This document shows positions 1 to 9,500 of a stretch of 64,000 bases of DNA, one piece after another. Where the stretch lies: NCBI GenBank assembly GCA_047495785.1, contig JBLDXI010000024.1:1922001-1986000 (forward strand), in the 5' to 3' direction. A program made the translations under genes and the position numbers. The DNA is from Lepidodermella squamata (taxonomy: Eukaryota; Gastrotricha). How positions within the stretch are numbered: the first letter of the stretch is position 1; each line of letters opens with the position of its first letter. Below the pieces are notes generated by a model. It did not search any database. It saw nothing but the letters and a program-made list of their open reading frames with translations, and was not told the DNA's origin.

Positions 1-52
1 TATTATGAAGTTTAATTGAATTTTAAAATTCATTTTGAATTGTTCAAAATTT

Positions 53-832
53 TATAGCGGGGCGGCGAATTTACAAAAAAATCCACCTTAAAATTTTGAA
101 ATTTATTTAATTTTTTATTTTTCTGTATTTCAGGCGCTCGATTTGCGAAACTTTCGCCTCTACCTTGCCGCCGTTCATCTTCCGGCGCAATGCTCTCACC
201 CCGTCATTTATCCGCCCAAATCTCAATTCAATCGATCGAAACCTCTCCCGCCCGCTTCAATATCACGAATTCGAGCGATCGCCTCGTCGTTCAAGTGAAT
301 AACTCGCCGAATAAGGACCTGCAAGCGATCAATTCCGCGCTGAAACACCGCGCGACCATGTCCGCAACTCGCCGCCTGCTCGGAGATGTCGATTCAGTGC
401 ATGCAGTTGCGGCTCAAAATGCTCAGAACGCAAGCGCTACATCATCATCTGCCCGCCAGTTGCTAGATAGCCTTGGCGCATGATCAGAAATACCACCACC
501 TTAAAATTGCTTTACATCAATTTTTCTCGTGTTGTTGTTTGGCTGAATTTTTTAAATAAGTTTTTTTCTAAATGCTGGGTGGATCATTTTTGTTTTGTTA
601 ATGGCTTGAGTGTGAAATTTGATCGAGTCAACATAAAGTGCCACAGCTGTGCTGACTCGTTGTTGTCTGTAAAAACAAAACTTTTTTGTTGATTTTGTGT
701 TGTTTTTTCTTTTCTTATTGGCGATGTAATATTCTGAAAACAATAGCCGTACCTAAACTTGATACGCACTCTTACGACGTGGAATTTTGATGATTGTTAT
801 GGATTTTTTTGTAAATTCGCTGCCCCGCTATA
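53..832. mobile_element. Element with 33-base terminal inverted repeats
   Basis: The segment starts with TATAGCGGGGCGGCG and ends with its inverted copy. The two arms (53-85 and 800-832) match at 32 of 33 positions, the mismatch being G versus A. Both ends are at a TA dinucleotide, which fits a TA-target DNA transposon or MITE. No transposase is visible inside. The element encloses the exon at 134-483, so that exon was either captured, donated or exonised. The superfamily is not assigned. Confidence 0.75.
134..483 (+). CDS. 3'-terminal exon of an unidentified gene (partial)
   Basis: An open frame follows a good 3' splice site (T-rich tract and CAG at 131-133). It begins in phase 2, with the first two bases completing a codon, and ends with TGA at 481-483, giving about 115 residues. 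The sequence is rich in Ser, Ala and Asn (for example SARQLLDSLGA at the end) and matches no family I recognise. The rest of the gene would lie to the left of the window. The exon is entirely inside the inverted-repeat element at 53-832. It may therefore be a transposon-borne or exonised reading frame rather than a conserved gene end. An ATG at 190 is in frame, so a short free-standing protein of 97 residues is also possible. Confidence 0.35.
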
Positions 833-947
833 ATTGTGCTCGTATAATGTGTCTACTCTTGACCAGGTTGTAAAATAAAAATTACGAAAAATATAAATTA
901 ATTCGATTGAAAAACTCGGTTCTATATTTTATGGGTAGATTCTGAGA

Positions 948-2631
948 ATGTTTACCCGTTGGAAGTCGGTTAGCGGTGACAGTTTAACGAAAAGCGATGC
1001 TCGACAGATTGCTGAAGAAAATGACCGGTTGAAGCAGGAACTTGAGCTGGTCAAGTCGCAACTTGAACGAGAAACAGGCCTGTTGGAAGAGGTAACCGCT
1101 GGTTTTATTAACTTGTGGAATTCGCGCAAATTGAAATATGAACTACCTGAAAGGAAAAAAGCCTTCTTGATAACACGTTTGGCGACGATGATGATGAAGA
1201 TGTAATGGCTAAATTGATACATTGTGAACAGGCTCGCAAGAAGTTGCAGGAAGAAAACGAACATTTGGCCTTGGTTTGACTTGCGCTGTTAAAATTCGAA
1301 TTTTTAGAAATTTCTCCTTCATAGGAACTTCACAAGGCTCGGAAGCAGTGGGAAGACGCGTCGAAAACTTTGAAAATTTTATCGTCCGCCAAAGTTTCGT
1401 ACAACTTGTTCAATTCATTGGTAATTAATCGAGTTATCAAATTTTTTGAGATTTAATTCGATTTTTTTCGCAGTTCTCTTTCCATCAATCTCGAAGTTAT
1501 TCGAATGCCTTGGAGAAAAAGTCGCTTTTTCACCACAAATGGCGATCTATTGCTGCGTTGGCGGTTACTAAGCATTGCTCAGCTGCTGATCTCATCGTTT
1601 TTTATCAATGCGGAAATATTTTCGTATGCCATGAAAAAGCCGTTCACAAAATCCAATAAAATCGAATTTTATTCAGGGTCTGACCCGAGACGCCAAAAGT
1701 ATTGTTTGGCGCGCGAAAATTGACTCGACAATTTGCCACGCGGTTGTCGACGAACGTCGCGGTCTTGTCTATTACTCAGCCTACTTTTTCCATCCTGGAA
1801 TTTACTCAGTTAGCCTGAAGAAACTCGAAAGTTGGCGCAGCTCTACGAAAAAACCACCCGCTAATTTGCCATCGGTGAAAACTGACACATTGATTGAGTG
1901 TCCGAAATGGGTCTTCCGAGGCATGGCTATTGATCCGCATCAGGACTGGCTATTCTGCTGCGCGAGATACGCTGGTTCCAACGCTGAAAATGCGTTCGAA
2001 TTAGGCTATAAAGTCGGTGTCTGGGATTTGGGTCAAATCAATGGTCGAAACACTCAGCCACTTTTCTTCCTTCAACGCGGCGACTCTGGCGTCCTATACC
2101 AGCCGTTCCAGCCGTACTACTGCGCCATCTACCGATCAGACCTCAACGATGAGGTGTTGCTCGCGATTTCGGACTGGCGAAATAGTTTGGTTCACTTGTT
2201 TAAGGTGGATTGCGATGAACTCAGCATGTCGATCGTGCAAACTGTTGCGACAAAGGGCGACGCCTCTGGCTCCGTTTCAGAGCCTTGTGCGCTCCAGTTC
2301 GACAGGGTTGGCAATTTAGTTGTAGCCGAAAGCGGTAACAAACGACTCCAAGTAATTTTTAAGGAGGATTTTTTTAATTTTTTTTTAATTTTAATTTGAT
2401 TTTTTACAGACGTTTGGACCAGTTGGCAAACTTGACGGTTCAGTTGTTTACGAATCAAAATGGCTATCTGAAACGTTTAAAACTGCGGTTTGGAGCGTGG
2501 CTGTTCTCGAAGCCAACGATTTTGACGAAGCAAGCGATGAGCAGTATTCGGATGACTCTCTGACCGATGCGCTCTACGTTGGCGTAAATGATTCCGGCAA
2601 AGTTTTATGCGTTAACTCTCCGTGTTTTTGA
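948..2631 (+). CDS. Coiled-coil plus NHL-like beta-propeller protein
   Basis: Six exons join in phase: 948-1091, 1154-1273, 1325-1420, 1474-1623, 1677-2351 and 2410-2631. They give 468 residues. Residues 1-120 are a charged coiled coil (for example AEENDRLKQELELVKSQLER). The remainder looks like a six-bladed propeller of the NHL/SMP-30 type: an EPCALQFDRVGNLVVAESGN stretch near residue 370 is a typical NHL repeat, and WLFCCARY and VWSVAVLE segments recur in blade-like spacing. This is the back half of a TRIM-NHL protein, but no RING or B-box is seen upstream in 484-947. TRIM-NHL proteins bind RNA or protein through the propeller and multimerise through the coiled coil; that role is inferred here. 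The first intron has a weak acceptor (CTGAAAG) and could be wrong. A possible AATAAA is at 2830-2835. Confidence 0.7.
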
Positions 2632-2985
2632 AATTTTACCGTTTTATCATCTTATTTAATGTGAAAGCTCTTTCATTTTTCCGTTATTTTATTCTCACGC
2701 GTGATTCATGCTCATTTTAACTCGTGTTGTGATCAAATTAGACCTTTGAAACTTCAATGCACTTGTACTACAATCAATTTTGTGATCGAAAAAGGCTGAT
2801 TTCTCAATCAATTCTGTCTAGTATAATCGAATAAAATGAACAAGAATACTGAAAGCGGGCGAAAATGGCCCATTTATCGTAGTTATTTGTTTTATTGGAA
2901 AAGCATAGAAATTTCAACCGATAAAATCAAGGGAAATGACGCGGTAATTTTAGACTCTGCACAACTAGAGGAGAAGTCGCTTTTC
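2632..2985. other. Convergent intergenic region
   Basis: This gap lies between the 3' ends of the propeller gene and the protease gene. An AATAAA at 2830-2835 could be the polyadenylation signal of the plus-strand gene. No coding signal is seen. Confidence 0.5.
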
Positions 2986-5400
2986 TCAAGTTTGAATAAT
3001 CGGCTCCATCCATGACCGAACTTTACAGACTTGGTTGAAAACCAGCGGCGATGTTGGCGAGCCGCAATTTCCGAGGTTCGCAATGCCATCAAGGGTATAG
3101 TAGCCGTTTTTGTTGCAAATCAAGGCACTAGCGTCGTCGCCAGTACATGCGAAAAAAGACGTCCCAACACATGTTCTAGAGTCATCCAGCGACGAGGTGC
3201 CGAAAGTGCTTTGACAGTAGGAATTCGAGTAGATTGGAGTAAATGTCTTCCTTAACGACGCTGTTGGTATGTCCACGTTCAAATTTGTCGAAAACCACCC
3301 TGCTGTATACGCCAAATCGCCAGGTTGGCACGTTGCTGAACAGTCAGCCAAGCAAATCGGGACAATATTCCAAAACTGTTGAATTTGCGTGGGTACTGAA
3401 ACAAATTATTTTTTTTTTCAAAATTTAGGAAATTAAAAATGACGACTCACAATTGACTTTTAATAGGCAAAAGCTGTAGGCCGAATTTCCTGGTACAAAA
3501 CCAGGGTGTATTACAATGGAGGTTACCGGAGCTTGAAGCGTAAAAGAGGCACTCAGCGTATCGGCCTGGAAAAATGCTGTCACATCACTGGGGAAAAAGT
3601 TGATAAAAATGCAAATTTCAGTAAGATCTAGTTATTCTACCTTAATTGCTGAATTTGTTGGCAACAATGTCCGGCCGTTAAAATCTGAAATGAAATTTAA
3701 AATTTAAATATATTGTCAAATTAGATTTACGATTTGCCAACCCATGAGTTTTTAAGCAACATTCCACTGCAAGAATAATTTGCATTACGCTGCCGAGCAT
3801 TGATTCTAAGAAACGTCTGCCAAGGAAATTCTCCTGGCGCTGCGGTGGTTGCAGCGGTGTTTCCATTCACAGAACTTCTACCGCAAGTAGGATTTGACGA
3901 GGTGGTAGTTGGCGGCGTGAACCAGGGTGGCCACGTCCAGGTGGACGTAGGAGACGGCGTTGAAGTTGGCCACCATGGAGGCCATGTAGTAGAAGTCTGC
4001 GGCGCGCTAGTCGTAGTCCACCATGGCCATGGCCAGGTCGTAGTTGCGGTGGATGTCGATTGGGTAGTTGTTGGCCACCAGGGCCACCATGTCGTTTGAG
4101 AGGTCGTTGATGAGGTCAGCCACCATGGCCATGTAGTTGTTGGCGAGGAAGTGGCTGTGGTAGGCCACCAGGGTGGCCAAGTCGTGCCTGTAGTAGTTGG
4201 CCACCAGGGTGGCCACGTCGTGCCTGTAGTCGTAGCCCACCATGGCCATGTCGTAGTCGAAGGTGACGGGCTCGGGGTCGTCCACCACCACGTCCAGCCG
4301 TTAGTCTGAGTAGTTGCTGGTGGCGTATTCGAGCCAATATACGTGTTAATCCACGACAAAACTGAGCAAACGCGGCTGTAGACACCCGGGAACCCAGCTA
4401 AGCCGCAACCTTTCCCGAACGAGACAACCCCATCCAATGTATGAAATCCATTTCTTCTGCATTGCAACGGACTACCCCCATCACCTGTACAAGCATCGAC
4501 CCCATAATCGCTCAAATAACCAGCGCATAGCATTTGACCGGTGATAACAGAGCCGTAAGATTGGCTACATGTATTGCTGTCAACAATAGGCACATCAGCT
4601 TTGTTGAGGTTGGCCGAACGAGCCCCGTTTAGGGTGGATGAACCCCAGCCAATTACGGTTGCTGTATTTCCAACTTGGCATGTTTGATCGCAAGATGTCG
4701 GCAAACAAATCGGCTGAATTCGAGGATCATACGTGAGAGCGACTAAATAAATATTTGAAAATTAAAAAATCCTCATTAATAAAAAATTCAGAACCATACA
4801 TGGTATTTGTAGTAGGCAAAAATCGTTATTAAGCTGAACATCCAGATTGAACTGAGGATGAATGATCATTTGAGAGCAATTTGTAGCCACTGCAAACGTG
4901 CTAAGGCTATTGCCGCCTATCCGCACCATGATATCCGAGGCATAGGTAGCTTTCACGCAACATTGAGCCGATGTTAAAATCCACGATTGACTAACAATCG
5001 ACCCGCCACATGATGTTTGGCTGCCGGTAGATCGGCTGAAAATATCGAGATAAACAGCCCAGGGGTATTCGTTCTGGGCCGCCTGATCACCGCCTGAAAT
5101 TCGGCCTTGAATTCCTGGGAAAAATCCAGGCTTTTGATATTGATTTAGCCCGCAGTTGCTATTTATCGCCGATATGGTCGCGGGGGTTAAGGTGGACGTT
5201 ACAGTAGAGTCTGTCAACCATGACGTCGGAGCAGTCGTGCTCGGTGATGCGGTAGCTGTGTCCACCCTAGTCTGGACTGTCGTCGACGAGGACACTACAA
5301 CAATTGGGGCGTAATTTGGATTCGTATTATAGGGCGTGCATGCATTGGCAACTTGGCCAACGAATAGCAGATAAAATGCTAAAAAATCAGTTTTAGGCAT
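2986..5400 (-). CDS. Secreted two-domain chymotrypsin-fold pseudoprotease
   Basis: Five exons in transcript order (5400-4800, 4742-3742, 3684-3641, 3587-3451, 3395-2986) give 730 residues with all phases matching. A signal peptide covers about residues 1-20. Domain 1 (about 101-338) starts with RISGGDQAA in place of IVGG. Its catalytic His is Gln146 (WILTSAQCC), its Asp193 is present (NNDFCLL), and the Ser site reads CTGDGGSPL, so Ser is Gly289. A linker at about 341-485 is made of Thr/Ser runs and WPWW or WPPWW blocks. Domain 2 (about 487-730) keeps His540 (ILTAGHCC), lacks the Asp (SAYSFCLL), and has CTGDDASAL at the Ser site (Asp682). Neither domain should be proteolytic. Serine-protease homologues usually act as binding or regulatory proteins; that use is inferred. 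The exon 2 donor is GTTGGC, which is unusual, but it restores the expected SW-ILTAGHC junction. Confidence 0.85.
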
Positions 5401-6238
5401 GTTTGCTAGGTCATTTTTCTCGAAAAATTATTGTCGTGAGCTGAGATATAATAAACTATACCTACGAGTTTATTATCTGCGCGTGGGCAGTGATGTTCGA
5501 ATAACGCAGAGGTACACAGAAACAACATTCACCGCTTGGTGTGTTCTTACGTCGAACAATGGCACACTTTGTTTCAAGAAAAAACACAGGTGCGCATGAG
5601 TTATTGCGCGAACAATGCCGCGAGTTGTCGAAATTTAGTAGCTGGGCTTCTAGGGTTGTTGTTATTTTGACAGCATCGGCCGTCTGTAATGTTAATACGG
5701 CGAACGCCCTTGTCGCTTGCAATAATTATAACGATAATAATTGCTGGATAAAACTTGACTTTTCAAACACGTTTTCAACAATACTTTAAAAACAGTTGAT
5801 CATCAATGAAATGCCAATGAAAATTGTGATTTTTGATATTACTGAATAAAATAACATGAATTATCAAGTTAATCTGGCCTTTATATCCAATTTTTTTGCA
5901 TTTTATAAATAATTGTTCTCATTTCGCTGAAAATTCCAGAATTATTATCATCAATTAATTGCCTTTTATAATTTAGTCGATTTTATCATCACCACCTTCA
6001 ATTATCAGCATAATAAGATAACTACCCTGCAACTGATAAAACCCTCGCCCTCTCCCTCTCCGTCTCTTACGTGCCCCATCAATATGATGAGCATGGATAC
6101 ATCTTACTAGCACGCGCCTCTTGTTCCATAGTATTATTAGAGAGTTATTTTGTGTATTTTGTTATTTGGAAAGAGGACAACAATAAAGATTTTTATTTAT
6201 TTTATTTAAGAGTATTGAATATGGCCAGCTGCCCATTC
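5401..6238. other. Intergenic region upstream of the pseudoprotease and Hsp70 genes
   Basis: Divergent promoters for the minus-strand protease and the plus-strand Hsp70 gene A probably lie here. Open frames of 60-90 codons on both strands (for example 5462-5722) resemble nothing and overlap one another. The only motif picked out is the heat-shock-like element at 5929-5941. Confidence 0.4.
5929..5941 (+). promoter_or_regulatory. Heat-shock-element-like site
   Basis: The sequence reads GAA, two bases, TTC, two bases, GAA. That is three alternating pentamers of the HSF1 consensus with no mismatch. It lies about 510 bases upstream of the Hsp70 gene A start. A three-unit match can occur by chance in AT-rich DNA, so function is inferred only from position. 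Confidence 0.35.
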
Positions 6239-6502
6239 TCATAGGTCGGCCAGTGTAACACCCGGGTCACTGCTGTTATGAAGAGCACGCGTCACATTAT
6301 TGAAGGGTCGCACGCCGCTTGTGCCGAACTTATTTTCCCCAATTTTTATTACTACAAGCCGTGTTGTCTGCCCATACATAACGTCATTATCTGAATGAGC
6401 TGTATTTCTTGGCAGTGTATTTTCGGAAATATCAAGTATTAACGTAAGAGCTACATGGCAAGTCACAATGTGAGTTCGATAAATCAGTGAATTTATAGAC
6501 AA
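6239..6502 (-). pseudogene. Possible relic of an Hsp70 substrate-binding domain
   Basis: An 87-codon open frame runs antisense to the start of Hsp70 gene A. Its middle reads LILDISENTLPRNTAHSDND followed by GQTTRLVVIKIGENKF. This resembles the Hsp70 substrate-binding beta domain, where PLSLGI, a PRNT or KRNT turn, and a D-Q-T/V..I.I.EGE strand follow one another. The same block in genes B and C reads VVVPRNTKLPF and INFDIYEGERF. No NBD is found beside it, and the likeness is short. A chance open frame is the main alternative. Confidence 0.3.
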
Positions 6503-9500
6503 ATTTCTTTTTCCTTTTTGTTCTTCAGCTTCACTTTAATCGGCCGATCCAAGATTACCCCGATTTTGTACCCACTGTAATTTCACTATGTGCGGGGTGT
6601 GGGAAGCATGGTATTCCTCCTCAGCAGAAAATAATTCTCGAATGTGAAAATATTGTCTGTCGACAATGTATGGCTGAAATGCTTGAAAGAGGCGGCCCTT
6701 CCGCTGTTAAATTCATGTGTTTCGTGTGCTGTAAACCGCATGTTAAACCCGGTGCTATGCCACAATCCCAAGAGAAAGAGCAGGCTTATTTTGGAGGTAT
6801 ACATATTTTTTGTATAAATTATTATTATGGCAACTGATTTATGTATTTTATCGTAGGTTATGCGGGTGATTTGGATAAATTAAATTCGCGGAAAAATCCG
6901 CCGCAGCAGCAGTATCACGGTGACGTGCGTGAACAGTTCAATCAGCATGACACCCGTTACCATCAACAAGCCAATTTACCCCGCTCTGATCACCGCAACT
7001 TCAATGGCCAGTACCGCGGAGATGGGCGCTATAACAACGACAGGCAATGGCACAATGGCCAGGGATCTGCGAAGCCCTATAACAATCAAAAAGTAAGTCC
7101 CTGCGACCACAATTATTTGAAAATTATTTATTATATAGTATTATTAATTTGATCATCTTGTTAATATCTACTGTGCTTTAGTATGACATTCGCCACGATA
7201 ACCGTGAAAAAATGGATAGGCGCAAAGGCGTAAATGACTGCAATCAACAACAGGTACAATTGATCTCTATACCCAACCATAAGATTTTGTTTCTATTTTT
7301 AAAAGAATGAGGGCGATTTGCGAAATACGATCAGCGATCGAAATCAACCACGCGAAAACATGGCTGAGGATGTGTCGCCCAAAGTCAAAAGTGAGCAATG
7401 CGACGGCAAGAAAAATGGCGAAAAAAATCGAGAAAAAATGGCGGAAAACTCTAAATCGAAAAACAAAAAATCTAAGGAAGATGAGAAATTGCGAGAAAAG
7501 TCAGGCGCCGACGAGAAAAATCCGTGAGTAAACCTTGATCTTTTCTATACCAATATCAATGAAATTATTTTAGAGAATTCAAGGGCAAGTCGAAAATGGT
7601 TGATAAGGAGACACAATTTCGTTTGTGATGTTTTCCTGCCTGTATAATCATTTTATTGAAATTATCCCGAAAACAGGTGCGAAAGAAGAAAAGAATCGAC
7701 AAAACCAAAACCACCATATCCAAGAGGAGAACGACAAGCGTTTATCAGAAATGAATCTGGTGAGTGCTTAGCCGTTAATCTTATTATCAAAGTTAAAATT
7801 CGCTTTTAAATTATTTAGGCGCTTGAGGTGCTTCGAAGCGCATTGATGAAAAAGGATAGGGAGATGGAAAATTTGAGAAACGAGGTGACAAAACTTCAAC
7901 CGTGAGTTTGTCTTGCGACAAATTAAATTCAAAAAATGATTCACTAATTATTTTAGTGTCCCGATGATTGGTATTGATATCGGAACAACCAAGTCGTGTG
8001 TTGCCGTTTTCGAAAATGGCTCTGGTAATTTTGAAATTTTTCGAAAAATTCCCGCGATTAATTCTCAATCTTAAGTTCGAACTATTTGCAACGAACGCAA
8101 CGAGCAGATTATTAGCAGTTGTGTCCATTTTAACAACCCAAAAGTGGACGATGGAAGTGATCCGGTTGAAATCGGCACGAAAAAACTGGATGCTAACTCA
8201 ATTCCCTGCATTAAACGCATCGCTGGAATTGCTTATGAAACGCTGATTTCCGAGAGCATTTTCTTACCGTGCGAGGTAACGGGCGAAGACGGGCACAGCG
8301 AGCCAGTTTTCATCATCCCGAATCGCAAAAATGAACCGCCGTTTCAGCGCGTGGAAATTTTTGCGTTGCTGATCGAAAAATTGAAGCGCATGGCTGAGGC
8401 TGAATTTCAGGGCCGCAAGGTCACTCGAGCTGTAATTTCAATCCCGGCCGGGTTCGGTTATTTTCAGCGACTCGAAATTTTGGACGCGGCGGCTATTGCT
8501 GGACTCGCCGAAGTTCGGCTTGTCAGTGATACGGAGGCTCTCGTTGAAACGTTCAAATTTCGAAGTGGCGATGAGAAAATTAACAAGAAATTGCTGCTTG
8601 TTCAAATTGGCGGTGGTGTGACGGAAGTTTCGATGGTTCGCCTGGCTGAAGGTAGTAAACAAAACATTGCTGATATCTCGTCGTATTGGTTCGGCGGTGA
8701 GGATATCGACTTCGAATTGATGTCTATCATGTTATCGAAACTGCAAAACATCGTTAAAGCGAACGTGTACCAAACTGAGGTGAAATGCAATTTGAAAGCG
8801 CAATGCCAGCGGGTTAAGGAGGAACTCTCAAGTGGCGTTAAACAATCGGAAATATCAGTTTCCGTCGATGGGAGTAAAGTCGTGCTGCCGCTAACCCGAG
8901 AGGAATTTGAAGGTATCCTTTCGGAAAAATTAGTACCAAATCTGCTGTCGGCTATCAAGTCAACGATCGAAGGAAGAGGGGAGCCCGAAGAAATCGTTCT
9001 GGCTGGTGGATGTACTCGGATTCCGATTATTGTCGACCATCTGAAGGGTCAGTATCCTAATGCTACGTTGTGTCGTAGCATCAATTGCGACCTAGCGGTG
9101 GCCCATGGAGCCGGTAAGTTCGTGCGATCTTTAATTAAAAAAATTAAAGAATTATGAAGCATTTCCCCTTCAAGTGATAATAAAGAACCGAATCTGAAGG
9201 TGTAAAAATTTCCGCTACCGAATTTGAGATTGGAGTGCTAAATTGAATTACCCCCACTTGCGCAACTGCCACTTGCGCAACTTTTCTAGTTATTTTTTTA
9301 GTTTTAAGCAGTTTTCATCAAGACTGAAGTAGATACATTATAAAAGTAATAATATTTTGGAAATACAACTATTGAAGCGTCATTTGGTGTATGTCATTTG
9401 ATGATCCATTATTTGGTCATAAGCCTTTAGATGTTAAATTACAAAAAAACAAAATGCCGGCTTTATTTATTTCAAAATGTTCAGCGCATAGCTAGAGTGG

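Noticed and set aside
3800-4385. Plus- and minus-strand frames across the Trp/Thr linker (for example 3800-4099, 4007-4291)
   Set aside because: They are shadows caused by the repetitive linker DNA of the pseudoprotease; the frame with flanking protease domains is the real one.
5462-5789. Overlapping frames on both strands upstream of the pseudoprotease
   Set aside because: Neither has likeness to a family or splice support, and they overlap each other.
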